Origin: JAJKIP01 sp037200685
GTDB taxonomy: Bacteria; Bacteroidota; Bacteroidia; Chitinophagales; Chitinophagaceae
Direction: 5' to 3'
DNA: 64,000 bases
Assembly (NCBI GenBank): GCA_037200685.1
Contig: JBBCIG010000008.1
Span: forward strand, 496,001-560,000
Part shown: positions 36,610 through 44,496 of the stretch, piece by piece
How the letters are laid out: each line of letters opens with the position of its first letter
Numbering within the stretch: position 1 is the first letter of the stretch
Translations under genes and position numbers: made by a program
Notes under the pieces: model-generated
The model's input: the letters and a program-made list of their open reading frames with translations, nothing else
Told to the model about the DNA's origin: nothing
The model's database searches: none

Positions 36610-36888
36610 TCACGCTTTTCTCAATAAGCCTTTTACAAAACCGACAATGGCCAGCAGCACTCCGCCACCCGCCGTACCACCGAGAATGCTGGTGAGAATA
36701 CCTGCTACATCCATGCCGCCGGTGCCGATGCCGAGGAGGCCGAGCAACTGGCCACCAATGCCGCCACCAAGGATACCAGTGATCGAATTGCCAAGAGTGC
36801 CCAATGAAAACTTAGGCATTAATTTACCCGCAATGTTGCCACCGACCGCGCCGGAAGCCAATTGAATAACTAAAGGTAGAATGTCCAT
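36610..36888 (-). CDS. Small Gly-rich hydrophobic protein, unknown
   Basis: A 92-residue protein with alternating hydrophobic/glycine segments (LASGAVGGNIAGKLMPKFSLG, LGGGIGGQLLGLLGIG, ILGGTAGGGVLLAIVGFVKG). It resembles small uncharacterised Gly-zipper-like proteins found in Bacteroidota and Alphaproteobacteria, probably membrane associated. No frameshift, a clear terminator behind it. The opposite-strand Pro-rich frame here is a shadow of it. Confidence 0.78.
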   Translation of the reverse strand: MDILPLVIQLASGAVGGNIAGKLMPKFSLGTLGNSITGILGGGIGGQLLGLLGIGTGGMDVAGILTSILGGTAGGGVLLAIVGFVKGLLRKA

Positions 36889-37078
36889 AAAATGCGTTTT
36901 ATAGGTTAATTAATAGCCGATAAAGTAGTGAAATAGCTGAACGGATGAAATAGAAAAGCAGCTAGTGTTATGCATTGGTCTTCAGGAGTTTGGTTTTATA
37001 AGCTACTTTTAAAACGACTAGTATCTTCTATTTAACCGGCGGTCTATTCGATTACGGCCTGCTATAAAATAATCCGGG

Positions 37079-37140
37079 TCGTTGGTCATGTCTGTATTTT
37101 TTTTACTTTGGTAGTAAAACCAACCCATTATGACCAACGA
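37079..37140. promoter_or_regulatory. 11-bp inverted repeat covering a start codon
   Basis: TCGTTGGTCAT (37079-37089) and ATGACCAACGA (37130-37140) are perfect inverses separated by 40 bp. The right arm is the first 11 bases of the 37130 gene. On RNA this would pair the start codon with leader sequence. The left arm read on the minus strand also begins a 23-codon frame with the same first four residues (MTND), which is probably incidental. Confidence 0.4.
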
Positions 37141-37599
37141 TACAAACCACATCAACCACCACCACCACCACCACCGCCACCACAACAAAATGTTATCGCC
37201 GATTTCCTTGAAGGCAATCAACAGTTACAGTTACGGGAAGTGGAAAGCAACCTTAGAAAAACAAGAAATACATTTTTGTTATTGCAGGTTTATTGGTATT
37301 GGGTGGAATTCTCACGATGGCGATTGCAGATGAATTTATTATAGAAGTGTTACTGGTGTATGTTGTTTTAGCACTTGTGTTTGTTGGGCTCGGATTTTTA
37401 ACCAAAAAGCAGCCGCTCACCGCTATTATTATTGCCCTCGTATTATACCTGGCTTTGTGGGGGCTTACGATTGCGTTTGAAGGGGTGCAATATGCTTACA
37501 AGGGTATAATAGTAAGAATTGTTATTGTTGTTTTTCTTATTAGAGGTATTTAAGTATGCCGTGGAGGCAGAGCGGATAAAAAAAGAGATGAGAAAATAG
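37130..37599 (+). pseudogene. Pro-rich multi-pass membrane protein, frameshifted
   Basis: Pieces combine to a ~150-residue protein: a Pro-rich start (KPHQPPPPPPP, then QQNVIADFLEGNQQLQLREVE), then hydrophobic helices IFVIAGLLVLGGILTMAIAD, VLLVYVVLALVFVGLGFL, AIIIALVLYLALWGLTIAF, a last IVRIVIVVFLIRGI helix, and an EAERIKKEMRK tail ending at the TAG at 37597-37599. Breaks near 37141, 37271 and 37553. It is a conserved type in Bacteroidota but unnamed; function unknown. Confidence 0.7.
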
Positions 37600-37925
37600 T
37601 TGTTTGCCCAACAACATTGCTATGCGCAGCATCCTGTGGACTATCATCGGCTGTTGTTGAGCGAAGCGAAATCCCGATGTAATCGGGACGGCGCATTATT
37701 AACCCAACTGCATTACTATGCGCAGCATCCCGTGGACTATCATCGGCTGTTGCGACGCTCCGTTCATCTTCCTGTTCTCTACTGAGCATTGTCGAAGTAT
37801 CAGCAATTGCGTCGCTCCCGATAGCTTATCGGGATTACCCTGCTTTGCCCCGACGAAATGTCGTGGGAGCGAAGTCGAATGGTCGCACTCTTGTGCTGCA
37901 TGAATTCTACTCAGCATTATTGCCG
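37600..37925 (+). repeat. Composite dispersed repeat, copy 9
   Basis: At least three units in tandem: CATTGCTATGCGCAGCATCC with TGTGGACTATCATCGGCTGT (37613-37653), an insert with CCCGATGTAATCGGG (37671-37685), a second CATTACTATGCGCAGCATCC unit followed by CGTTGCGACGCTCCGTTCATC-like sequence and TACTGAGCATTGTCGAAGTA, then a CCCGATAGCTTATCGGG palindrome and a GGTCGCACTCTTGTGCTGCA unit. Nearly the reverse complement of the 53.7-kb copy over about 130 bp. Confidence 0.8.
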
Positions 37926-37967
37926 CATCCGTAATATATCTGCATTTTCCTTCAAGGGCTGTGTGCT

Positions 37968-38022
37968 GTTCCTCTCCTTTAGGAGAGCCTGCCTGCCGGT
38001 AGGCAGGGTTAGGTGAGGTTCT
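37968..38022 (+). repeat. GGAGAGCC/GGTAGGCAGG-type dispersed element
   Basis: CCTCTCCTTTAGGAGAGCCT and GCCTGCCGGTAGGCAGGGTT, then AGGTGAGGTTC. Two short palindromes (CTCTCCTTTAGGAGAG and CCTGCCGGTAGGCAGG) typical of common Bacteroidota extragenic elements. It completes a roughly 490-bp gene-free spacer (37600-38088). Confidence 0.6.
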
Positions 38023-38088
38023 ATTCAGCATTTGCGATGTGGTTTACGGATCGGGGTACGGTTTTGGATACGATAGGCTAAACTATTT

Positions 38089-38466
38089 ATGACTCAAAAG
38101 AACAAAAAGCAATTCGGCGTGTGGATGGATACGCACCAGGCTACAGTAATAGGAAGGGCGACTGCGGAAACTGAAGATTTCAGTTATACTAGGCTCTGCA
38201 GGCAATGCAGGCGCTGAACATAATACCAGCGAAAAGAATGAACATAATGATGAACGGACATTGCAGCACAAATTTTTTAAAGAGATATTATCCTTTATGC
38301 CCAATGCGGAAGAAGTGCATATAACAGGCACGGGCACTTCGCAGGAACAGCTTATACATTTTATGGCGGATACACCACAGTTTAAAATACGGTGACAAAG
38401 GAAAGCACGGCCAATAAAATGAGCGATGAAAAATTGGTTGAGTATATTGGTGCGAAGTTTAATTAA
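38089..38466 (+). pseudogene. Small eRF1/Pelota-like protein, frameshifted
   Basis: A ~125-residue protein: N-terminal KKQFGVWMDTHQATVIG strand-helix, a His/Asn/Glu-rich linker (AEHNTSEKNEHNDER), the core FFKEILSFMPNAEEVHITGTGTSQEQLIHFM, and the C-terminal STANKMSDEKLVEYIGAKF. The pattern VWxDxxxAxVxG - F - xxITGxGxxxxxL - L matches the small proteobacterial proteins annotated as translational machinery protein, which look like the eRF1/Pelota RNA-binding fold. Breaks near 38182 and 38390. Role is inference only. Confidence 0.65.
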
Positions 38467-38523
38467 GATTTGTTGAAAGCGGCGGAAATGGTGTGTAGGA
38501 TATGCACCATGCCGTTAGTATAT

Positions 38524-39339
38524 TTATAATCGTGCAGCACAATACTTGCAGTACACTGCATCCTTGTCATGCCCTTCTCTTCCGCAGCCCGGGCAGTTTT
38601 CAGATCCTCCTTTTCTTTTACGCACAGCAATAGCCATTTCTGTAGTAATGATGCCGGTTGGTACGGCAATAATGCCATAACCAATAAACATCATAATAGA
38701 AGCGATGAACTTACCTAGTGGTGTAACAGGTGAGATATCGCCATACCCTACTGTCGTGATCGTTACAATCGCCCCAATAAATACTGTCGGGGATACTTTG
38801 AAAACCATTCTTTCCATCTTCAACAAGGTACATGATGGAGCCGAGTATAATAACAAGGCTCAACACTACCAGCATGAAGATGCTTACTTTTTTTAAACTG
38901 CCCCGTACAGCGATCTTTAAAAATTCCATCTCTGTAAGAAATGAGATAGTTTAAAAATGCGGAAGATGCGCAACAGGCGCAGTGCCCGGAACACCAATAG
39001 AAGATTGAGCGCCTACAAAGAATATACTCAGGTAAGAAGGTATGATGGCCAGCAAATCTATTATTCCTAAAAAAGAAGTGACGTAGCGCCAGGGTTTTTT
39101 TATACTTATCAATCGAAGATATATTCTATTGTAAACAAGCCGGTGAAAGTCCATTCGAGTATATCAAAAACATGTCCGTAGCGGTGGTAACTTTTTATAC
39201 TATCGAGCATCACTGTTACAATGCTGGCAATGATGAGCAGGAGAAGCATGATGTCAAACGCTTTGCCTGCTCTTGTATTTGACTCATAAATGATTTCATG
39301 AAGCCGGCTGCGCCAGTTGCTGGGTTTTGTTTCATCCAT
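38524..39339 (-). pseudogene. Voltage-gated potassium-channel-like ion transporter, frameshifted
   Basis: Pieces combine to ~270 residues: N-terminal SRLHEIIYESNTRAGKAFD, S1-S4-like helices (IMLLLLIIASIVTVML, ILEWTFTGLFTIEYIFD, FLGIIDLLAIIPSYLS), then ELVEDG-type turret and the pore/selectivity filter TTVGYGDISPVTPLGK, S6 IGYGIIAVPTGIITTEM, and a Cys4-rich cytosolic tail CPGCGREGHDKDAVYCKYC resembling a zinc ribbon. It would conduct K+ at the inner membrane. Breaks near 39115, 38950 and 38790. Confidence 0.82.
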
Positions 39340-39390
39340 TAGTATAAAATTAGGAATAAATCAGCGGGGGTTGGGAATTGGGCAAACGGA

Positions 39391-39504
39391 TTAACGCCAC
39401 CAATTATCATTATCCTCTTCATCGTTATCTTCAAATCCATAATTATAAGGATTGCTGTTTTCATCATCATAGTTCGCATCGAGATGATAAGGATAATATT
39501 TCAT
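39391..39504 (-). CDS. Small acidic protein, unknown
   Basis: A 37-residue frame, MKYYPYHLDANYDDENSNPY then NYGFEDNDEEDNDNWWR. Its ATG overlaps the stop of the upstream 181-residue gene (TGA 39501-39503 sharing ATGA), which suggests translational coupling. It is Asp/Asn/Tyr-rich, very acidic and likely unstructured. Not recognised; may be a tail or small partner of the upstream protein. Confidence is limited by length. Confidence 0.5.
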   Translation of the reverse strand: MKYYPYHLDANYDDENSNPYNYGFEDNDEEDNDNWWR

Positions 39505-40046
39505 CCAATCCTTTCCATATTTTTTTTGATATGTTTGACTTCTATTTCTAATTCTCGTACACGTTCTTCATGGGGACTAAGTTCTTCGTCGATGAAACCG
39601 GAAAAAAATTCCTTGAAAAATGCACACTGGCAATAGTCGCCTAAAGCACATTTCTTATGCTCTGTACCAGGCACACAAAGCTCAAAGAAGCCCATGTGCC
39701 AGCGTTTTACTTTTACGGGCTGGTTAAAATTGCTACGGATAGCAGCGTATTGAATACGATCAGGTACTTCAGTTTGCCAAAACGAAGAACAGTTATACGC
39801 ATCGAGCATCTGCTTTAATGCAGTCAAAACTTTGTTCACCTGTTCATCATTAAGCTTTTCCTGTGGAGGAAGCATTTCTTCGCTGATACCTGACCACTCT
39901 TGCAAATTGCGGATGGGTGCGGTTTTATTTTCCTCCTCATCAGTAATCCAATCCTGTAATTGTAATTCCTTTTCAACAAAGAGCAGGCTCACATTTTCAG
40001 TTGCGTATGTGATGTCTGCAAGAAGTTGGTTGATGTAGGCTTGCAT
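39501..40046 (-). CDS. Conserved hypothetical protein with Cys cluster
   Basis: A 181-residue soluble protein, intact in a region where neighbours are broken. It is acidic with N-terminal helices, and holds CALGDYCQCAFFKEFFSGF (four cysteines counting the one in the preceding FFELCVPG segment), a possible metal-binding cluster. The C-terminus is a coiled coil (EERVRELEIEVKHIKKNME). It lies downstream of a deoxyhypusine-synthase-like gene (250 bp, with a repeat copy between) and overlaps the 37-aa acidic frame by 4 bp. No named family recognised. Confidence 0.78.
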   Translation of the reverse strand: MQAYINQLLADITYATENVSLLFVEKELQLQDWITDEEENKTAPIRNLQEWSGISEEMLPPQEKLNDEQVNKVLTALKQMLDAYNCSSFWQTEVPDRIQYAAIRSNFNQPVKVKRWHMGFFELCVPGTEHKKCALGDYCQCAFFKEFFSGFIDEELSPHEERVRELEIEVKHIKKNMERIG

Positions 40047-40180
40047 AATTTTACCATTGCTATGCTGTTATGTGAAGTTACGCATTGAAATATATAATCT
40101 TGGCCACGAAAGAACACTAATTGACACGAAGGATTTTTCTTCCAATAAATTGGCTCGAGTTATAAGATGCAACACAATTG

Positions 40181-40270
40181 CTGATACTTCGACAATGCTC
40201 AGTAGAGAACAGGAAGATGAACGGAGCGTCGCAACAGGCGATGATAGTAGCACTGAAGCCGGGCTAATGC
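40181..40270 (-). repeat. Dispersed intergenic repeat, copy 10
   Basis: Reads CTGATACTTCGACAATGCTC, AGTAGAGAACAGGAAGATGA, ACGGAGCGTCGCAACAGGCG, ATGATAGTAGCACTGAAGCC, GGGCTAATGC. It ends about 30 bp from the stop of the deoxyhypusine-synthase-like gene. Confidence 0.8.
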
Positions 40271-40297
40271 TTCGACTAGCTCAGCATGACAAACCCA

Positions 40298-41268
40298 TCA
40301 CCAACCCAACACCCACGCAAAGATCAATGGCGCTACAATGGTAGCATCACTTTCTACAATGAACTTGGGTGTATGGATATCGAGTTTGCCCCAGGTAATT
40401 TTTTCGTTGGGCACGGCGCCGGAATAAGAACCATACGACGTGGTGGAATCGCTGATCTGGCAGAAATAACTCCAGAAAGGTACGTCGTGCCACTCGAGGT
40501 CCTGGTACATCATGGGCACTACGCAAATGGGAAAGTCGCCGGCGATGCCGCCGCCGATCTGGAAAAACCCAACACCTTTGTTGAAGAATTGTTGCGGTAC
40601 CATTCGGTTAACCACACCATGTATTCAATCCCATTCTTCACCGTACTTGCTTTTATTCTCCTTTGATAACATAGCTGGCGAAAATATTGCGGTGGTGCTG
40701 TCTTCCCAACCCGGAACTACGATCGGAATATTTTTTTCAGCGGCGGCTACGACCCAACTGTCTTTGGGATCTATTTCATAATATTGTTGAGGTCGCCGCT
40801 CAATATGGTCTTGTATATAAACTCATGCGGGAAATAACGTTCGCCGCTGGCTTCGGCGTCTTTCCATTGCTTTACCAAATGTTTTTGTAAACGACGGAAG
40901 GCTTCTTCTTCGGGTATGCAGGTATCGGTAACACGGTTATAATGATTTTCCAAAAGTTCCCATTCCTGTTGCGGGGTAAGGTCGCGGTAGTTGGGCACTC
41001 TTTATAATGTGAATGGGCCCACGAGGTTCATCACATCTTCTTCGAGGTTGGCGCCAGTGCAACTGATGATGTCTACTTTCCCTGGCGTATCATTTCCGCT
41101 AATGAAATACCGAGCTCACCTGTGCTCATGGCACCCTGCAAGGGTGATCATCATTTTTCCGCCTTCGAGCAAATGCTGTTCGTAACCTTTGGCTGCATCC
41201 ATTAATGCGGCAGCGTTGAAGTGGCGGTAGTGATGCTGAATAAATTGGGAAACCGGGCCTTTGTTCAT
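40298..41268 (-). pseudogene. Deoxyhypusine-synthase-like enzyme, frameshifted
   Basis: About 323 residues reconstructed from pieces: MNKGPVSQFIQHHYRHFNAA start; an NAD-binding segment around CTGANLEEDVMNL; TPQQEWELLENHYNRVTDTC; DSWVVAAAEKNIPIVVPGWE; and the intact C-terminal piece with FFQIGGGIAGDFPICVVPM, SGAVPNEKITWGKLDIHTPK and ESDATIVAPLIF. The WGK lysine aligns with the catalytic Lys of eukaryotic deoxyhypusine synthase. Bacterial members of this family act in homospermidine-type polyamine synthesis, as hypusine is absent from bacteria. Breaks near 41125, 40990, 40775 and 40615. It starts at the ATG at 41266-41268. Confidence 0.83.
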
Positions 41269-41430
41269 TGTGATTTTTGAGCGCAAAGATAGGAGATAGA
41301 GGCGAGTGGGAAGTGGTGAGTGGCGAGAGGGTAAAGTCATTAAAGTCAATGGGTCATATAAGTCAAAACGGCTCCCTGACCTATTTGACCTTTATAACTT
41401 CTATGACTAATCTTATTTACGGTTCTTTCA

Positions 41431-41462
41431 AAAGAGAAACCCTGTTCTTACGGAGAACAGGG
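41431..41462 (-). terminator. Hairpin terminator after the PepSY-like gene
   Basis: A perfect 9-bp stem (41440-41448 with 41454-41462, CCCTGTTCT/AGAACAGGG). On the minus strand a T-rich stretch (TTTCTCTTTT) follows. It lies 43 bp after the stop of the 41506-41937 gene. Confidence 0.65.
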
Positions 41463-41505
41463 CTTGTTTTACCACACACTAAAACTAACTGCTTATGCTT
41501 GAAAT

Positions 41506-41937
41506 TTATGATTTAGCTGTTTTCGTCCAGCTATTATAGTCTGTTGATTGCAGGATGATTTTTGTATCCGCATCTTCTACAGTGATGTAATATTTTGTTC
41601 CATCATTATTTGATACTTCAAACAAATCAGAAATCCAGTAATTGGAATAACTCTTTTTAAGTTTGGTTTGCAATTTAATTGGCAACTGCAAAGAGCTGAT
41701 ATTCCTGGTAAGGCCCATCATTTCGCCATCTGCACTGTAGAAAGCGGAAACATACTGGTCGTTGAATACAAAATTCGCCCTGAAGTAATTATCCCTTGAT
41801 GTCCATTGAACATCTGTTGCACCCGTAAATTCTTTGTTAAAGGCATTTAACACTTCTGCGTTTACGACATTTCCTTCCCCGGCGAAAGCAAACAAACTGC
41901 TTACTGCAACTGCCAGTGTGATGATCATCTTTTTCAT
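41506..41937 (-). CDS. PepSY-like periplasmic protein
   Basis: A 143-residue exported protein. Signal MKKMIITLAVAVSSLFAFAG, then AEVLNAFNKEFTGATDVQWT and two PepSY-like repeats with YFRANFVFNDQYVSAFYSAD. The same layout (NAFNKEF-type motif, W, then strands) is found in the 148-residue gene at 45880, so the two are paralogs. Such proteins are thought to bind or inhibit secreted proteases; no target can be named. Confidence 0.8.
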   Translation of the reverse strand: MKKMIITLAVAVSSLFAFAGEGNVVNAEVLNAFNKEFTGATDVQWTSRDNYFRANFVFNDQYVSAFYSADGEMMGLTRNISSLQLPIKLQTKLKKSYSNYWISDLFEVSNNDGTKYYITVEDADTKIILQSTDYNSWTKTAKS

Positions 41938-42165
41938 TTCTTAAAACTATTTTCGGTTATGGTTTAAAAATTTTTTATTCGTTATCTATGACGCACCAAA
42001 AGTATATAAGGTTACACTTGCTGACAAGGCAATTGTGATTAAAGGGAAGCTTTGTTAACCACTGTTAACGGTTGCTAATCACAGCTTACGATTCACCGGC
42101 GGAAAATGCAGTTCACACCCATAAATCGACAGTTGGCTCAAAAGTGATTTTGTAGAATGAGAAAG

Positions 42166-42187
42166 TATTTAGATATTTGTCTAAATA
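42166..42187 (+). promoter_or_regulatory. Palindromic operator upstream of the sdpR-like gene
   Basis: TATTTAGA (42166-42173), a 6-base centre, and TCTAAATA (42180-42187) form a perfect 8-bp-arm palindrome 20 bp before the ATG. AT-rich dyads of this kind are typical binding sites of ArsR/SmtB-family repressors, so autoregulation is likely. Confidence 0.6.
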
Positions 42188-42207
42188 TGTAATGGATCAA
42201 TTGTACT

Positions 42208-42471
42208 ATGAATGCAGTTTTTAAAGCCCTGAATGACACGACCCGCCGGGATATTCTCGAGTTATTGCAGGAAAAAGATATGACAGCGGGTGAAATAGCC
42301 GGCGAATTCAATATGTCGTGGCCGAGTATATCGCACCACCTTGACCTGCTGAAGCAGGCAAAGCTGGTGACTTCCGTAAAAGAAGGGCAGTATATATACT
42401 ATTCATTAAATACAACCGTGGTGGATGAGATCATGAAGTGGTTATTACAATTCAAAGCAAAAAAGAAATAA
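42208..42471 (+). CDS. ArsR/SmtB-family autorepressor, SdpR-like
   Basis: An 87-residue winged-helix repressor: FKALNDTTRRDILELLQEKDMTAGEIAGEF, recognition helix SWPSISHHLDLLKQAKLV, wing EGQYIYYSLNTTVVDE. It lacks metal-binding Cys/His pairs of metal-sensing ArsR members. The downstream sdpI-like gene starts one base after its stop, matching the B. subtilis sdpRI arrangement in which SdpR represses the operon until SdpI at the membrane sequesters it. A palindromic operator lies upstream. Confidence 0.9.
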   Translation: MNAVFKALNDTTRRDILELLQEKDMTAGEIAGEFNMSWPSISHHLDLLKQAKLVTSVKEGQYIYYSLNTTVVDEIMKWLLQFKAKKK

Positions 42472-42472
42472 C

Positions 42473-43129
42473 ATGAATAAATTACTAAGCAAGATCGTGT
42501 GGCTGGTAATACTGGCCCCGGTCATTTACCTCGCTATTATTTGGGGTAGCCTGCCTGCCAGGATAGCTATTCATTATAATATACATGGAGAACCGGACGG
42601 GTATGGAAGTAAAGTAACCCTGGTCGGGATGACGTTGTTCCTTGTATTTATTAATGCAGGAGCATACCTGTTGCTGGTAAATGCACATCGCATTGATCCC
42701 AGAAAGAATGCGATAGAAAATAAAGACAAAATGCAGCGCCTGGGTTTTGCCGTAACTGTTTTTATATCCGCTATACTTTTCATGATCATCCACAGCAGCA
42801 GCAACACGGGAATGAAATTTGAAGCAACGTGGGTATTGGCAGGAGTTGGTTTATTATTCGCCATAATGGGTAATTACCTGTACACGATCAAACCAAGTTA
42901 CTTCGCCGGTTTCCGCCTGCCATGGGCAATGCAAAATGCAGAGAACTGGAGAAAGACACATTTGCTTGCAGGCAAACTTTGGTTTGGCGGCGGGTTACTA
43001 ATAGCGGTTGTTAGTTTATTCGCACCGGCGCTGGTATCTATTATTTGTTTTGGTATTGTTATCGCTATAATAACGGTTGTGCCCTGTATCTATTCTTATA
43101 ATTTACACAAGGAGACGAAAACATTATAA
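42473..43129 (+). CDS. SdpI-family membrane protein
   Basis: A 218-residue inner-membrane protein with about six helices. The DUF1648 motif PARIAIHYNIHGEPDGYGSK spans residues about 28-47. The C-terminal SdpI-like helices contain FRLPWAMQNAENWRKTHLLAGKLW. In B. subtilis, SdpI gives immunity to the SdpC toxin and senses it to release SdpR. No sdpABC toxin genes are seen nearby, so the role here may be sensing of an exogenous peptide or envelope stress. Adjacent to the repressor by one base. Confidence 0.9.
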   Translation: MNKLLSKIVWLVILAPVIYLAIIWGSLPARIAIHYNIHGEPDGYGSKVTLVGMTLFLVFINAGAYLLLVNAHRIDPRKNAIENKDKMQRLGFAVTVFISAILFMIIHSSSNTGMKFEATWVLAGVGLLFAIMGNYLYTIKPSYFAGFRLPWAMQNAENWRKTHLLAGKLWFGGGLLIAVVSLFAPALVSIICFGIVIAIITVVPCIYSYNLHKETKTL

Positions 43130-43153
43130 CGTTTCATTAAATAAATTTGATAC

Positions 43154-43753
43154 TTGAATTATCTCGCCCATGCATATCTTTCCTTTAACGACCCGGAAAC
43201 ACTGGTGGGCAATCTTACAAGTGATTTTATAAAAGGGAAAAAGAAATTTGATTACCCACCGGGAATACAAAAAGGCATTACGCTTCATCGAATGATAGAT
43301 ACATTCACCGATGAGCATGAAACGACTAAAGAAGCTAAAAATATTTTCCGTCCCGCCTACCGGTTATACAGCGGTGCATTTACCGATGTAGTGTACGATC
43401 ATTTCCTGGCTACGGATGAAAACGAATTCACCGAAAGTTCTTTATTTGATTTTACACAACAAGTGTATGTTTCGCTTGCTCAATACAAACAATGGTTCCC
43501 TGAAAAGTTCACTGGTATGTTTCCTTATATGCAATCGCATAATTGGTTATTTAACTACAGGACCAAAGAAGGCACGGGAAAAAGTTTGCAGGGCGTAGTG
43601 CGCCGTTCGGCCTACCTCACGGAAAGTAAAACTGCTTATGATTTATTTGAACAGCATTACCAACTTTTCCGGCAATGCTATCGTCAATTCTGGAAAGATC
43701 TGAAGCCCTATGCGAAAAAGCAATATGAATTATTGAAGGAAATAAACGATTGA
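43154..43753 (+). CDS. Acyl carrier protein phosphodiesterase-like (AcpH/DUF479)
   Basis: A 199-residue protein. MNYLAHAYLSFNDPETLVGN is the canonical AcpH N-terminus, with KGITLHRMIDTFTDEH and YDHFLATDENEF carrying the His/Asp residues of the HD-like metal site. It would remove the phosphopantetheine arm from ACP. The start codon is TTG, since the canonical N-terminus begins there and no ATG fits. It is 24 bp after the sdpI-like gene and may share its transcript. Confidence 0.9.
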   Translation: MNYLAHAYLSFNDPETLVGNLTSDFIKGKKKFDYPPGIQKGITLHRMIDTFTDEHETTKEAKNIFRPAYRLYSGAFTDVVYDHFLATDENEFTESSLFDFTQQVYVSLAQYKQWFPEKFTGMFPYMQSHNWLFNYRTKEGTGKSLQGVVRRSAYLTESKTAYDLFEQHYQLFRQCYRQFWKDLKPYAKKQYELLKEIND

Positions 43754-43789
43754 CAGCTTATCTCTTCTAAAACCACAGCTTCTTTTATA

Positions 43790-44443
43790 ATGAAAAAACT
43801 GGTCATCTTTGATATAGATGGTGTTTTACTGGATAGTGAAAAAGTATACCTGGATATTAACCAGGCATGGTTTAAAGAAATCGGTATTAAATTATCTGTG
43901 GAGAAGCACCAGACTTTTATCGGCAGCTCGGCCAAAAGGTTCTGGCAATATTTAAAAGAAGAGAATAACCTGGACGGAGAAATTGATACTTATATAGAAT
44001 TAGAGAAAGAACTTAAAAATAAAGCCCTGCGGGAACAAGATTTATTACCGACAGAACATGTGATTGATTTTCTCGACTTCCTGGAAAAGAATGGTAACAT
44101 TATTGGTATTGCATCGTCTGGATTAAAAAAGAATATTGACCTGATCCTTACAAAATTGAACATTGGTCATTATTTTGATTTAGTAGTCAGTGGTGAGCAG
44201 GTGATAAAAGGAAAACCGGAACCGGATATATTTTTAAAAGTAGCGGACCATTTCAATTATCAACCGGCAGACTGCATCGTGATTGAAGACAGCACCAATG
44301 GCGTGACAGCAGCAAAGGCTGCGGGAATGTTTTGCGTTGGTTTTTATAATCCGAACTCCGGCAACCAGGATTTATCAAAAGCGGATTTGATTATTGATAG
44401 TTTTAAAGACCAGCGTTTGTTTGCTATTGCGGAAACTTTATAA
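43790..44443 (+). CDS. HAD-family hydrolase, beta-phosphoglucomutase-like
   Basis: A 217-residue HAD phosphatase. FDIDGVLLDSEKVYL carries the catalytic Asp pair (motif I), GIASSGLKKNIDLIL motif II, GKPEPDIFLKVADHF motif III and VIEDSTNGVTAAKAAG motif IV; a helical cap domain lies between I and II (about 18-85). Substrates of this subgroup include phosphorylated sugars; the exact one is unknown. It starts 36 bp after the AcpH-like gene on the same strand. Confidence 0.92.
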   Translation: MKKLVIFDIDGVLLDSEKVYLDINQAWFKEIGIKLSVEKHQTFIGSSAKRFWQYLKEENNLDGEIDTYIELEKELKNKALREQDLLPTEHVIDFLDFLEKNGNIIGIASSGLKKNIDLILTKLNIGHYFDLVVSGEQVIKGKPEPDIFLKVADHFNYQPADCIVIEDSTNGVTAAKAAGMFCVGFYNPNSGNQDLSKADLIIDSFKDQRLFAIAETL

Positions 44444-44496
44444 AATCCGTCCTTCAACAGCTGAATCATTTATTTTGTAAAAAGTATATACAGATT

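Noticed and set aside
36548..36865. Plus-strand Pro-rich frame
   Set aside because: It is the complement of the Gly-rich minus-strand gene at 36610-36888, which has a terminator and a sensible hydrophobic protein.
37018..37221. Minus-strand frame with a Trp run
   Set aside because: The Trp run is the complement of the CCA repeats in the Pro-rich gene starting at 37130; its MTND start is part of the inverted repeat.
31188..41268. Interpretation as a true pseudogene island or reductive decay
   Set aside because: The damaged genes include essential and core functions, keep all active-site residues, and share a small-indel pattern typical of poor consensus.
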